From Curvibacter sp. GWA2_63_95 (lineage in GTDB: Bacteria > Pseudomonadota > Gammaproteobacteria > Burkholderiales > Burkholderiaceae_C), in the NCBI GenBank assembly GCA_001795455.1, contig MGPB01000014.1, positions 39,040-103,039 on the forward strand: a stretch of 64,000 bases of DNA, written 5' to 3'. The translations under genes and the position numbers were made by a program. How positions within the stretch are numbered: position 1 is the first letter of the stretch; each line of letters starts with the position of its first letter. Shown here piece by piece: positions 1 through 8,146 of this stretch. A model generated the notes under the pieces. It had not been told where the DNA came from and did no database searches. It was given only the letters and a program-made list of their open reading frames with translations.

Positions 1-2
1 TG

Positions 3-410
3 CTGCCGGACTGGGGCAGCCCCACCCTATTTTTGAACGGCAGCTACACACCCAGTGCCGACGACCTGGCCGGCATCGCCCGCCGTGGCACGCAGGTGGA
101 GCCGGTGTTGATTGAACGCATAGACGGCCATGCCGATGTGGTGCTGCAAGACGGCCGCACTGTGAGCTTGAACGGCCTGTTCACCCAGCCGCGCACGCTG
201 CTGACCAGCCCCGTGGCCGAGCAACTCGGCTGCGTACTGGAAGACGGCCCCATGGGTTTGTTTATCAAGGTGGATGACTTCAAGGCCACCAGCGTGCCCA
301 ATGTGTTTGCGTGTGGGGATGCCGCGCGGGCGGCGGGGAATGTGACGCTAGCCGTGGCGGATGGGGCGATGGCGGGGTTTGGGGCACATCGGACTTCCAT
401 GTTCTCGTGA
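3..410 (+). CDS. NAD(P)/FAD-dependent oxidoreductase, thioredoxin-reductase-like, C-terminal part
   Basis: The reading frame is already open at the window edge, so only the last 135 residues are present. The end reads VPNVFACGDAARAAGNVTLA, which matches the C-terminal FAD-binding segment (GD motif followed by a helix) of thioredoxin-reductase-like pyridine nucleotide-disulfide oxidoreductases. The redox Cys pair and the NAD(P) site, if present, lie outside the window, so substrate cannot be assigned. The frame continues upstream of the internal TTG at 33, so that codon is not the start. A second, degraded copy of this 3' end lies at 1098-1277, on the other side of the next gene. Confidence 0.8.
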   Translation: MPDWGSPTLFLNGSYTPSADDLAGIARRGTQVEPVLIERIDGHADVVLQDGRTVSLNGLFTQPRTLLTSPVAEQLGCVLEDGPMGLFIKVDDFKATSVPNVFACGDAARAAGNVTLAVADGAMAGFGAHRTSMFS

Positions 411-446
411 AGCCACTGGGCGAATGACAGGTTCACAATCTGTCCG

Positions 447-1091
447 ATGTTTTCCAAACTTCTCAAACGTCTGAACGGCTCAATGCCTCGGAGTACTCCC
501 GTTGCCCTTGAAAAGCAGCAGACGACTCACCGTATTTGCTTTGTCTTGCCCAACGAGAAATGGGAGCTCGTGATTGAATTTGAAGACGGACACCGGCTCT
601 TCAAAGCGTCTATTGCACGGGAAGAATTCGACTGGCAGGAGCTGGCGTACCCACACAAACTCAAGAATCTGGTCTACACAGAAAAGCGGATTCACTGGCC
701 TGGAAGTCGCATATTGGGTGCTGACTACCTGTACGAAAAGTCTGTCCCCTTGCCCCCAGAGTCTCTGCAGTTTGAAAACCTTCGTTTGGGCTATCAGAAC
801 CAAGCTCCTTCGGATAAGCACCCCAGCCATCACGTCTATTGCGTCTACCTCTATCCATTCCACGAGAAGCCTTTCGCCATTGGGGAATCTATTGGAGGCG
901 GGCACGCGGAGATGGGTTACTCCGTGAACTACACCTTGGCAGAGCTGCTTGCGTTGCCGGATTGGAAAAGGCACTTTGAGTTGTCGGGAGGCGCATGGGC
1001 AGTTCCACTGGTGAGCAACGCCAATGAGCCCAAAGTACTCTTGAAGCAATTAGTTGAAATGGTGTGCCAACGCGAAGGTGGCACGCAGTAA
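447..1091 (+). CDS. Uncharacterised protein of the low-GC islet
   Basis: A 214-residue soluble protein with no signal peptide or membrane segment. I do not recognise the family with certainty. Residues about 30-100 (ICFVLPNEKWELVIEFEDGH and the following segment with IHWPGSRILGADYLYEKS) faintly recall DUF2442-type domains, but this is only an impression. The second half is unfamiliar. No good ribosome site precedes the ATG at 447; the ATG at 483 is an alternative. The gene has lower GC and different codon use from its neighbours and sits between two copies of the 3' end of the flavoprotein gene, so it was probably inserted or brought in by a duplication. Confidence 0.6.
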   Translation: MFSKLLKRLNGSMPRSTPVALEKQQTTHRICFVLPNEKWELVIEFEDGHRLFKASIAREEFDWQELAYPHKLKNLVYTEKRIHWPGSRILGADYLYEKSVPLPPESLQFENLRLGYQNQAPSDKHPSHHVYCVYLYPFHEKPFAIGESIGGGHAEMGYSVNYTLAELLALPDWKRHFELSGGAWAVPLVSNANEPKVLLKQLVEMVCQREGGTQ

Positions 1092-1097
1092 CTCGCC

Positions 1098-1277
1098 ACG
1101 AACAATTGGGCAGTGCTAGAAAACGGCCCCATGGGCCAGTTCATAAAGGTGGACGAAGGCAAGGCCACCAGCGCGCCGAATGTGTTTGCGTGTGGTGATG
1201 CCGCACGGGCTGCAGGGAATGTGACGCTAGCCGTGGCGGATGGGGCGATGGCGGGGTTTGATGCGCATCGGGCTTAG
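1098..1277 (+). pseudogene. Degraded second copy of the flavoprotein gene 3' end
   Basis: From about 1098 to the TAG at 1275-1277 the sequence repeats the 3' end of the gene at 3-410. It encodes VLENGPMGQFIKVDEGKATS and then NVFACGDAARAAGNVTLAVA. It has no start or N-terminal part. A two-base deletion near 1111 relative to the first copy breaks the frame towards its 5' side. The last about 100 bases are nearly identical to the first copy. It is a remnant of a tandem duplication or of an insertion that carried a substitute 3' end. Confidence 0.8.
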
Positions 1278-1309
1278 ATGTTTTGAAGTAAACGCATGCC
1301 CTATGAAGT

Positions 1310-1332
1310 AAGGCCTACCGATAGGTGGCCTT
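1310..1332. terminator. Hairpin over the stop codon of the DUF2971 gene
   Basis: AAGGCC pairs with GGCCTT, continues through a bulged T with ACC/GGT, and has a GATA loop. It overlaps the last codons of the leftward gene at 1315-2235. There is no clear T-run on either side, so a terminator role is only possible. Confidence 0.3.
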
Positions 1333-2235
1333 AGATCTCTCTACCTTAACGTTTTCAAACCCAGAAATTCTCAGGAAATGCTCAACTTCACGCAAAGGTG
1401 TCTTCTGTTTGGGTCCAAGTATGACTCGTGAAATTGGCATCCGCTCCTTCTCTAACAACGAAAACTCTCTATAGGCAATGATGCTGTTCCTAGTAGCGCG
1501 ATACTTGACGTCCTCACTATCGTGACCGTGAACTAAATAGCTTAAAAGTCGAACCTCTCGCTCCTCCCTGAACGCATTCGTTTTCAACAAGAACCACTTA
1601 TCAACCAGGGAGAGAATCAATTGGCTAAGTCGGTCTTCTGCTGCTTTTTCTTTGGCGATATCTTCGTCACTCTTTGGGCCGCGGAGTAGTTCTGCGAGCT
1701 TGTTCAATTGATTCAAGCCAGCAGCACTTAAGCTCGCTTTCATTTCCTCAAACGGAGGTCTCAGCTTTCGCTCATGTTCATCCTCCTCGTAGAGAACGTT
1801 AAAGCGTTGGAAACCGGCCCTATGTTGGAAAAAGTTGAAACTGCCAAGCCAGTCCAAATACTTGGCTGAAAAACCTATCGAAAAGCCATTGGCGTCATCA
1901 GCGTAGCCACGCCACTGACTTAGAAGATCGCCTTCTTTAGATAAGCATAGACCGAGTCCTTCAAATAGTTCTTCTAGAAAATCAACACGCGTCAACAGCG
2001 AGGAAATCTTCTGAGCGTCAATCTTGTCGGATTCAGCTAACCTTTTGATGACCGCAGAAACTAGCTTTCCCTCAAGAGAATCATTGGAAAGAGTAAGCGC
2101 CGAGAGCCAAATTGTCCCGTTCGAAATGATCTGCTGAAACGTGGATGTAGAACAATAGTGATAAAGAACCTCATCAACCTCAGCTAGGGGAATTGGCCCT
2201 AGCAATCCTCCCGTTGCCACTTCGTGCGTAGACAT
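1315..2235 (-). CDS. DUF2971 family protein
   Basis: The 306-residue product opens with LYHYCSTSTFQQIISNGTIW, has the central motif LSQWRGYADDANGFSIGFS (about residues 105-125) and ends with FREEREVRLLSY and an ILGPK segment. This order is the DUF2971 signature. The biochemical role of the family is not established; members often occur in accessory DNA. A GGGAG ribosome site precedes the ATG at 2235. The gene is clearly AT-richer than the surrounding chromosome, which suggests horizontal origin. A second, strongly diverged DUF2971 gene lies in an integron cassette at the other end of the window (61864-62739). I see no attC site around this copy. Confidence 0.8.
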   Translation of the reverse strand: MSTHEVATGGLLGPIPLAEVDEVLYHYCSTSTFQQIISNGTIWLSALTLSNDSLEGKLVSAVIKRLAESDKIDAQKISSLLTRVDFLEELFEGLGLCLSKEGDLLSQWRGYADDANGFSIGFSAKYLDWLGSFNFFQHRAGFQRFNVLYEEDEHERKLRPPFEEMKASLSAAGLNQLNKLAELLRGPKSDEDIAKEKAAEDRLSQLILSLVDKWFLLKTNAFREEREVRLLSYLVHGHDSEDVKYRATRNSIIAYREFSLLEKERMPISRVILGPKQKTPLREVEHFLRISGFENVKVERSKATYR

Positions 2236-2391
2236 AATTTTTACTCCCGATTGTCTAAGGCATTTTAGGACTCAGGTGCCAAGAACTAACGACGCTATAG
2301 CTACGTTGAGTCGCTACACATTTCGCTATTCACCAAAGCATTCCTAGAATTCCTCCTCCAGACTTCTCTCATCACCACAAGAGAAGTCCCC

Positions 2392-2739
2392 ATGCCCATC
2401 ACCTGCTTCATCCGCTACGAAATCGACCCGTTCAAGAAAGACCAGTTCACGGCCTATGCTGAAAACTGGGCCCGCATCATTCCCCGCCTGGGCGGGCATT
2501 TGCTGGGCTACTTTGTGCCGCACGAGGGCAGCAACTACGAGGCGTGGGGGCTGATCTCCTTCCCTAGCCTGGCGGCGTATGAGGCCTACCGCCAGCGCCT
2601 GAGTGCCGACGACGAGGCGCAGGCGAACTTTGCGTTTGCGCAGCGCGAGCGATTTATCCTGAAGGAAGAGCGCACCTTTCCCCAGCCGGTGCCCGCCAGC
2701 TATCTGCAGGCGCCCACGGGCTATATTGAAGCCGCATGA
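2392..2739 (+). CDS. NIPSNAP family protein
   Basis: A 115-residue protein beginning [19 protein letters not shown], with the ferredoxin-like alpha/beta-barrel pattern of NIPSNAP and dimeric alpha-beta barrel proteins ([20 protein letters not shown], then [20 protein letters not shown]). Function of bacterial members is largely unknown; some act in small-molecule conversion. A GAGAAG ribosome site is just upstream. Its stop overlaps the start of the ArsR-type regulator by four bases (ATGA), so the two are translationally coupled and the regulator probably controls this gene. Confidence 0.85.
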   Translation: MPITCFIRYEIDPFKKDQFTAYAENWARIIPRLGGHLLGYFVPHEGSNYEAWGLISFPSLAAYEAYRQRLSADDEAQANFAFAQRERFILKEERTFPQPVPASYLQAPTGYIEAA

Positions 2740-3452
2740 CATCTCCCTCCCCCGCCCCGTTTGAACCCCGGCTGGCCAGCGTGGCCGCGGTGATTGCCGA
2801 CGCCACGCGGGCGCGCATGCTGAGCTACTTGCTGGCGGGCGACTATGCCAGCGCGGGCGAGTTGGCGCGGGCTGCGTCCGTGTCGCCCGCCACGGCCAGC
2901 GGGCACCTGGGCAAGCTGATGGCGGCAGAGCTGCTGGTGTGTGAGCAGCGCGGTCGGTACCGCTACTACAAGCTGGCCGACGACGAAGTGGCCCACGCGC
3001 TGGAAGCGCTGGCGCTGATGGCCGAGCGCCGCACCCACACCGCCGCCTGGGCCAACCCCACGCGCCAGCGGCTGCGCTTTGCCCGCTGCTGCTACGGGCA
3101 CCTGGCGGGGCAACTGGGCGTGGAGCTGTTTTCTCAGCTCTTGTCCAAAGAATGGCTCAGCCCCGCGGGCGATGGCTACCTGCTCACCGCCCAAGGCAAG
3201 GCCGGGCTGGACGCGATGGGCTTTGTGGTGGATGGCATGGACACCTCCTCCGCATCCGCCCGCCTGGCCTACCGCTGCCTGGACTGGTCCGAACGACGCG
3301 ACCACATGGCCGGCAAGCTGCCCAAGGCGCTGCTGGCGCACTGCCTGCAACACGGCTGGCTGCGCCGCCATGAAGGGGAACGCGCGCTGGAGGTGACGCC
3401 GCTGGGGCGCAAGCATCTGGCAGGCTTGCTGCCTTCGGTCAACGCGCTGTAG
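2736..3452 (+). CDS. ArsR-family HTH transcriptional regulator, long form
   Basis: Residues about 12-90 form a winged helix: [20 protein letters not shown], then [18 protein letters not shown] and the wing [17 protein letters not shown]. The cysteine metal-binding motif of classical ArsR is absent, so it is more likely a redox- or ligand-responsive member. The protein is 238 residues, more than twice a minimal ArsR; the C-terminal 120 residues contain a second helical domain found in a subset of the family. It is translated by stop-start overlap from the NIPSNAP gene and probably regulates that operon. Confidence 0.85.
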   Translation: MTSPSPAPFEPRLASVAAVIADATRARMLSYLLAGDYASAGELARAASVSPATASGHLGKLMAAELLVCEQRGRYRYYKLADDEVAHALEALALMAERRTHTAAWANPTRQRLRFARCCYGHLAGQLGVELFSQLLSKEWLSPAGDGYLLTAQGKAGLDAMGFVVDGMDTSSASARLAYRCLDWSERRDHMAGKLPKALLAHCLQHGWLRRHEGERALEVTPLGRKHLAGLLPSVNAL

Positions 3453-3464
3453 CTTGCAGCGCCG

Positions 3465-4367
3465 TCACGCGCGCCCAAAGTGCTTTAACGCGTACTCCAC
3501 CAATGCTTTCAGCTTGGCGGGCTGCTGGCGTCTGCTGGGGTAGTACAGGTAGAAGCCGGGAAAGGTGGGCGAGAACTCGCTGAGTACGCGTGTCAGCTTC
3601 TTGGTGCGAATGTGGGGAAGCGCAAGTTGCTCAAAGATGTAGGCCAGCCCCAGGCCATCCAGCGCGGCATCCAGCGCAAACAAGGAGTCGCTGATGGTGA
3701 GGCGCCCGCCAATCTCATGCTCCACGGTACTGCCATCCACCGTGAATTCCCATTTGTGGATGCTCCCACTCCCCGAAAACCGAAACCGCACGCAGTTGTG
3801 CTCCGCCAAATCGGAGGGGTGACGCGGCACCGGGTGCTGCTTGAAATACGCGGGCGAGCCGACGACAGCCGCCGCCACAGGGCCGCCCAGCGGGATGGCG
3901 ACCATGTCCTTCTGCACACTCTCGCCCAAACGGATACCGGCATCAAAGCCGCGCTCCACAATGTCCACATACCCTTCATCGCTGGACAATTCGATGTGCA
4001 CATCGGGGTAGGTTTTCATGAAGCCGGCCAACAGCGGCTGCAGCACCATGGCAATCGAGACGCGCGCCGCACTGATGCGCAACACGCCCGATGGCCGCCC
4101 CTGGAGAGCATTGAGTTCTTCGCCTGCGTTGAGCACATCGCCCAGCGCGGGCGCGATTTTCAGCAAATAGGCTTCGCCCGCTTCGGTCAGGCTGATGCTG
4201 CGCGTGGTGCGGTTCAGCAGGCGCACGCCCAGTCGGCCTTCCAGCTGCCGAATCGCCTGGCTGAGTGCGGACGGGGACACCTCCAGCACGGCCGCCGCCG
4301 CAGAGAAGCCGCGATGTTCGGCCACCTTCCAGAACGCCACCAGTCCATCGAGTTGATTGAGCTTCAT
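3465..4367 (-). CDS. LysR-family transcriptional regulator, divergent to mdaB
   Basis: A 300-residue LysR protein: N-terminal HTH (MKLNQLDGLVAFWKVAEHRG, then SPSALSQAIRQLEGRLGVRL) and a C-terminal substrate-binding domain from about residue 90. It belongs to the large group that regulates a divergent oxidoreductase gene. The partner is mdaB, which starts about 125 bp away. A palindrome at 4369-4389 abuts the start codon and is the likely shared operator, giving autoregulation. The inducer cannot be predicted; quinones or electrophiles would fit the MdaB function. Confidence 0.92.
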   Translation of the reverse strand: MKLNQLDGLVAFWKVAEHRGFSAAAAVLEVSPSALSQAIRQLEGRLGVRLLNRTTRSISLTEAGEAYLLKIAPALGDVLNAGEELNALQGRPSGVLRISAARVSIAMVLQPLLAGFMKTYPDVHIELSSDEGYVDIVERGFDAGIRLGESVQKDMVAIPLGGPVAAAVVGSPAYFKQHPVPRHPSDLAEHNCVRFRFSGSGSIHKWEFTVDGSTVEHEIGGRLTISDSLFALDAALDGLGLAYIFEQLALPHIRTKKLTRVLSEFSPTFPGFYLYYPSRRQQPAKLKALVEYALKHFGRA

Positions 4368-4368
4368 A

Positions 4369-4389
4369 TTGTGAAGTTTAGCTTCACAA
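4369..4389. promoter_or_regulatory. LysR-type operator palindrome between lysR and mdaB
   Basis: Perfect 8-bp arms TTGTGAAG and CTTCACAA around a 5-bp centre. The size and placement suit a LysR recognition site. It lies directly upstream of the leftward regulator start and about 100 bp before mdaB. Confidence 0.65.
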
Positions 4390-4492
4390 GGTAGTGAGCA
4401 TTCAGGGGTTTTTCTTTGAAGTCGATCTACCTACAGTCACCAGCACCCAACCCTATCAACGCCTCGTGGTGAGGCGACTTCAAGGAAAAATT

Positions 4493-5143
4493 GTGAAAAA
4501 AGCATTGATCATCCACGCCCACCAGCGCTATGCAGGCATGGCGGCCGGTGGACTGAACACCACCATGGCCGGCGTGCTGGCAGACGAAATGGGGCTGCTC
4601 GGCTTCGAGGTGCGGCACACCCACATCGAGCAAGGCTATGACGTGAACGCTGAGGTCCAGCACCACCTCTGGGCCGACGTCGTCATCCTGCAATCACCGG
4701 TGTACTGGTTCGGCATGCCATGGATCTACAAGAAGTATGTCGACGAGGTGTTTACGGCCAGCCTGATGCAAGGCGTGTTCCTGGCCAGCGACGGCCGCAC
4801 CCGCGAAGATCCGAGCAAGCAGTATGGCTCTGGCGGCCTGCTGCAGGGCAGGCAGTACATGATGTCCCTGACCTGGAACGCCCCGGCTGAAGCATTCGGA
4901 GACGCCCGCCAGGAGCTGTTTGAGGGCAGAACAGTCGACGATGTGCTCATCACCAACACCGCCAACTACAAGTTCTGTGGGATGGACATCGTGCCCTCCT
5001 TCTCGTGCTTCGATGTGATGAAGCAGCCCGATATTGAGGGCGACATCGTGCGGCTGCGTGCGCATCTGCAACACGCATTCGCCACCACAAAGGCGCCTGC
5101 GGGTGGCGTTTCTCAGAAAGTGCTTGACGCACAAACCTACTAG
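4493..5143 (+). CDS. mdaB: MdaB-like NAD(P)H:quinone oxidoreductase
   Basis: A flavodoxin-fold FAD protein that reduces quinones by two electrons. The product carries MdaB landmarks: YDVNAEVQHHLWADVVILQ, WIYKKYVDEVFT, then SDGRTREDPSKQYGSGGL and YMMSLTWNAPAEAF. The frame is open from 4394, but I choose the GTG at 4493: AAGGA lies 6 bases upstream and translation there starts directly at the first beta strand (KKALIIHAHQ). The upstream part has no family similarity. Product about 216 residues. It is transcribed divergently from the LysR gene at 3465-4367. Confidence 0.9.
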   Translation: MKKALIIHAHQRYAGMAAGGLNTTMAGVLADEMGLLGFEVRHTHIEQGYDVNAEVQHHLWADVVILQSPVYWFGMPWIYKKYVDEVFTASLMQGVFLASDGRTREDPSKQYGSGGLLQGRQYMMSLTWNAPAEAFGDARQELFEGRTVDDVLITNTANYKFCGMDIVPSFSCFDVMKQPDIEGDIVRLRAHLQHAFATTKAPAGGVSQKVLDAQTY

Positions 5144-5153
5144 TTGGTAGACT
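5124..5153 (+). promoter_or_regulatory. Promoter of the TetR gene, probably leaderless
   Basis: TTGACG at 5124-5129 and TAGACT at 5148-5153 with 18-bp spacing. The expected transcription start falls at about 5160, next to the ATG at 5161, and no ribosome site precedes that ATG. The mRNA is therefore probably leaderless. The operator at 5137-5150 lies between the -35 and -10 boxes. Confidence 0.55.
5137..5150. promoter_or_regulatory. TetR operator, copy 1
   Basis: CTACTAGTTGGTAG, an imperfect palindrome in the tetR promoter. Its reverse complement matches the site at 5790-5803 in 13 of 14 positions. The pairing of one site per promoter supports autoregulation plus control of the downstream membrane protein. 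Confidence 0.65.
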
Positions 5154-5160
5154 GCGCGTC

Positions 5161-5745
5161 ATGGACACCGAACTCTCCCCCAAAGCCGCCGAAATCGTTG
5201 CCTGCGCGCGGTCGCTATTGGCGGCTGGGGGGTACAACGGGTTTAGCTATGCCGATGTGTCGGCTGCCGTGGCCATTAGCAAGCCCAGCATCCACCACCA
5301 CTTTGCCAGCAAGGCGGAGCTGGTGCGTGTGGTGCTGGTGCGCTACCGCGCAGAGATCCGCACCGGGGTGGCTGCGCTGGAGCGGCAGGTGCCCGCCCCT
5401 GTGGCGCAGCTGCAGGCCTACACGGATTACTGGTCGGCCTGTATCCGGGATGGCAGTCTGCCCTTTTGCATCTGCGCCATGCTGGCGGCGGAGCTGCCGG
5501 CCATCCCTGCCGAGGTGGCAGACGAAGTACGTGGCCATTTTTCCGAATTGAGCGCCTGGCTCACAGGGGTGCTGACCCGCGGCGCGGCGCAAAAAGTGTT
5601 CTTCCTGCAGGCCACGCCCGAAGAAGAGGCCAGAACCTTCATGGCCACCGTGCACGGCGCGATGCTCTCGGCCCGCGCGTTTGGTGAGCCGGACATGTTC
5701 CCCCGCATCGTTCAGCCGCTGCTGCTCCGGCTGACGTCTCCCTGA
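5161..5745 (+). CDS. TetR/AcrR-family repressor
   Basis: A 194-residue TetR protein. The N-terminal HTH reads AAGGYNGFSYADVSAAVAIS followed by KPSIHHHFASKAELV (residues about 20-55); the rest is the helical ligand-binding domain. Ligand unknown. The start at 5161 is fixed by the distance to the HTH and by the promoter that ends one base upstream. Matching operators lie before this gene and before the membrane-protein gene at 5819, which is the predicted target. Confidence 0.92.
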   Translation: MDTELSPKAAEIVACARSLLAAGGYNGFSYADVSAAVAISKPSIHHHFASKAELVRVVLVRYRAEIRTGVAALERQVPAPVAQLQAYTDYWSACIRDGSLPFCICAMLAAELPAIPAEVADEVRGHFSELSAWLTGVLTRGAAQKVFFLQATPEEEARTFMATVHGAMLSARAFGEPDMFPRIVQPLLLRLTSP

Positions 5746-5789
5746 GCATTTCGCAGTTCGTCGCTCCCCCGTTTTTTTACCCCATCAAT

Positions 5790-5803
5790 CTACCAACTAA
5801 TAG
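5790..5803. promoter_or_regulatory. TetR operator, copy 2
   Basis: CTACCAACTAATAG in front of the membrane-protein gene, the inverted partner of the site at 5137-5150. An AGGAAG ribosome site (5806-5811) follows. Confidence 0.65.
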
Positions 5804-5818
5804 ATAGGAAGCCTCGCC

Positions 5819-6313
5819 ATGCCAAACCCTCTTTCCGTCCTGGGCATCGTCCACACCGCCATCAGCCTAGTGCCCGTGGTGGCCGGTGTCTACAGCTTTG
5901 CCAAGTACCGCAGCATCCAACCGGCCACGCGGTCCGGCAAGGTCTACCTGGGTGGGCTGCTGCTTGCGGTGCTCACCGCGTTCGGCCTGTCCAGCACCGA
6001 CGGCTTCAACCCCGGGCACGCCCTGGGCATCTTGGCGCTGCTGGCGGTGTCTGGCAGCCTGCTGATTCCGCGCCTGTCCTTTTTGGGCTGGGCGCGGCCC
6101 TACCTGGCGACCTTTGGCCTGTCGTTCAGCTTCTTCCTGACGCTGGTGCCGGGCATCAACGAGACGCTGACCCGCCTGCCCGCCGGGCAACCCCTGGCCA
6201 GCGGGCCGGAGCACCCATTGGTGCAGGGCACGCTGCTGGCCTGGGTCGTCATCTTCCTCGCCGGCTTCGTCTTCCAGGCCTGGACGCTCCGCGCGCAAAA
6301 ACAAGCCAAATAG
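5819..6313 (+). CDS. Small integral membrane protein, TetR target
   Basis: A 164-residue hydrophobic protein with about four to five membrane helices: residues 5-25, 40-60, 70-85, 95-110 and 135-155. The loop after helix 1 is basic (KYRSIQPATRSGK). No enzymatic motif. Family not recognised. The start is supported by AGGAAG 7 bases upstream. The TAG stop belongs to a dispersed repeat copy (6306-6366). Paired operators suggest that the TetR protein at 5161 represses it. Confidence 0.85.
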   Translation: MPNPLSVLGIVHTAISLVPVVAGVYSFAKYRSIQPATRSGKVYLGGLLLAVLTAFGLSSTDGFNPGHALGILALLAVSGSLLIPRLSFLGWARPYLATFGLSFSFFLTLVPGINETLTRLPAGQPLASGPEHPLVQGTLLAWVVIFLAGFVFQAWTLRAQKQAK

Positions 6314-6366
6314 GCCTCCAGCCCAGGTGGAATATGCGCGAGCAGCTTCTGTTTTGATAGCAATCA
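6306..6366. repeat. Dispersed repeat (gcgcgagcagct family), copy 1
   Basis: Contains aaataggcctccagccca, then atgcgcgagcagct and a terminal tgatagcaa. It fills the whole gap between two convergent genes, supplying the upstream TAG and reaching the downstream TGA complement. Confidence 0.8.
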
Positions 6367-7116
6367 GGCCTGCGCCAAGGCCACCGCGTCGGCACCCGCG
6401 GGGATGCGCATGGGCGCGGCCGGGTCGGTCACGGCGCGCCACACAGCCTCGACCACATCCTGCGCATAGGTCACCGGTGTGGCGGTGTCGCGCACAGCGG
6501 CGAACACGCGTTGTGTGAAGTCGGCGTAGGCCTCATGGGTACTGCCTGCCATGCGTGGGCGGGCGTTGTCGCCAAAACGGGTGCTGGGCGCACGCCCGGG
6601 CAACACGAGCCGGGCGCGCACGTGAAAGGGCTCCAACTCCAGCGCCAGCGATTCGGTGAACGCATTCACCGCCGCCTTGCTGGCGGTATAGACCGACAGC
6701 AGCGGCAGCGGCTTGAGCGTGACGCTGGAGGTGACGTTGACCACCACCCCCGCGCGCCGTTGCCGGAACTGCGGCAGCACGGCCTGCGTCATCGCCATGG
6801 TGCCGAAGGTGTTGGTCTCGAAAACCTCGCGCACGCTGGGCAGCGCCATGCCTTCCAGCGGCGCCAGCAAGCCTACACCGGCGTTGTTGACCAGGGCGTC
6901 GATGGGGCCGGCCGCCTCCACACAACGCCGGATGCTGTCGGCATCGGTCACGTCCAGCGCCAGCAGGCGCAGCCGGTCGGAGGGGGGCAACAGGCCTTCG
7001 CGCGGGGTGCGCATGGTGGCCACCACGCGCCAGCCTTTGTCGAGAAAAAAACGGGCCGTCTCCAGGCCAAAGCCCGACGAACAACCGGTAATGAGAACAG
7101 TGGAAATGGCAGACAT
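6364..7116 (-). CDS. Short-chain dehydrogenase/reductase
   Basis: A classical SDR of 250 residues. It has the Rossmann motif TGCSSGFGLE near residue 10, NNAGVG around 78-83, and the active-site pattern Ser (VTSSVT), Tyr-x-x-x-Lys (YTASKAAV). Substrate unknown. The start is the ATG at 7116, with AAGGAG 6 bases upstream; the TTG two codons earlier is not needed. The gene is divergent from an AraC-type regulator with cupin sensor, a pairing often seen for SDRs that detoxify or modify small organics. Confidence 0.9.
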   Translation of the reverse strand: MSAISTVLITGCSSGFGLETARFFLDKGWRVVATMRTPREGLLPPSDRLRLLALDVTDADSIRRCVEAAGPIDALVNNAGVGLLAPLEGMALPSVREVFETNTFGTMAMTQAVLPQFRQRRAGVVVNVTSSVTLKPLPLLSVYTASKAAVNAFTESLALELEPFHVRARLVLPGRAPSTRFGDNARPRMAGSTHEAYADFTQRVFAAVRDTATPVTYAQDVVEAVWRAVTDPAAPMRIPAGADAVALAQA

Positions 7117-7158
7117 CAACAACTCCTTGGGGTAAGAGCTGCGTACGATACGTGCCGT

Positions 7159-7190
7159 AAACCGGACTGACTATGCTTAAATGTCCGTTT
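7159..7190. promoter_or_regulatory. Inverted repeat between SDR and AraC genes
   Basis: AAACCGGAC at 7159-7167 and GTCCGTTT at 7183-7190 are inverted, with one extra base in the left arm. They lie in the only intergenic space of this divergent pair and are a candidate regulator site. Confidence 0.4.
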
Positions 7191-7210
7191 ATTTGTTGAG
7201 ATGATCCAAT

Positions 7211-8140
7211 ATGGTTGATCCGCTGGCAGAAGTCGTGTCCTTGCTGCAGCCGGGGGCACCGTTCTCCAAAGTGGTGGTGGCCTCGGCGCCCTGGGCCGTG
7301 CGCCGCACCGAGATGGGCCGGCCGTTTTACTTTGTGGTGCTGGAGGGCAGCTGCCAGCTCACGGTGGACGGCCCGGCACACAGCGACACCATCACCCTGA
7401 ACGCAGGCGACTTTGCCCTGATCCCCGCGGCGCGCAGTTTTGCGACCTCCAGCCTGGACCGGCTGCCGCCCCGCGCGGGCGAAGTGGTGACCACGCCCAT
7501 CACCGCCATGCCAGGCGGTGCGCGCGTGGGCGACCCCGAGGGCACGGTGGACGTGCGCATGCTGGTGGGCAACTGCGTGCTGGGTTCGCCAGACGCCGCC
7601 TTGCTGGTGCCGCTGCTGCCCCAGTGGGTGCACGTGCGCAGCGAACCGCGCCTGTCCACCCTGGTGCAACTGCTGGGCGACGAAACCCGCACCGAGCGGC
7701 CCGCACGCGACATCGTGATGGCCCGCCTGCTGGAGGTGCTGTTGATAGAAGCCTTCCGGTCCAGCGCCAGCACGGCGGCATCACCAGGCCTGGTGCGCGG
7801 CCTGTCAGACCCCAAACTCGCCCTGGCGCTGCGCAGCATGCATGCGCAGCCCGCAGCGCCCTGGAACATGGCACAGCTGGCACGCGAAGCCGCCATGTCG
7901 CGCTCGGCCTTCTTCGATCGCTTCAGCCGCACGGTCGGTGTCACGCCCATGGACTACCTGCAGACCTGGCGCATGGCCCTGGCCCAACAGCTGCTGCGAC
8001 AGCGCGAACTCGCCATCGCCGAGATTGCAGCGCGCGTGGGCTACAGCTCCGTCAGCGCCTTTGGCGTTGCCTTCACACGCCATGTAGGCGTTCCGCCGGG
8101 GCGCTACGCCAAAGGTGAGGTGGACGCCGCCGCAGTGTGA
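7211..8140 (+). CDS. AraC-family regulator with N-terminal cupin domain
   Basis: Residues about 10-190 form a cupin sensor of the AraC-type (FYFVVLEGSCQLTVDG, NAGDFALIPAARSF). Residues about 205-300 are the double-HTH AraC domain (MAQLAREAAMSRSAFFDRFS, then IAARVGYSSVSAFGVAFTR). The family commonly activates a divergent oxidoreductase. Here that is the SDR at 6364-7116. The ligand is unknown. Confidence 0.92.
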   Translation: MVDPLAEVVSLLQPGAPFSKVVVASAPWAVRRTEMGRPFYFVVLEGSCQLTVDGPAHSDTITLNAGDFALIPAARSFATSSLDRLPPRAGEVVTTPITAMPGGARVGDPEGTVDVRMLVGNCVLGSPDAALLVPLLPQWVHVRSEPRLSTLVQLLGDETRTERPARDIVMARLLEVLLIEAFRSSASTAASPGLVRGLSDPKLALALRSMHAQPAAPWNMAQLAREAAMSRSAFFDRFSRTVGVTPMDYLQTWRMALAQQLLRQRELAIAEIAARVGYSSVSAFGVAFTRHVGVPPGRYAKGEVDAAAV

Positions 8141-8146
8141 GCGACC

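Noticed and set aside
2236..2391. Possible attC beside the left DUF2971 gene
   Set aside because: A GTTGAGT occurs, but there is no partner core at a suitable distance and no stem arms.
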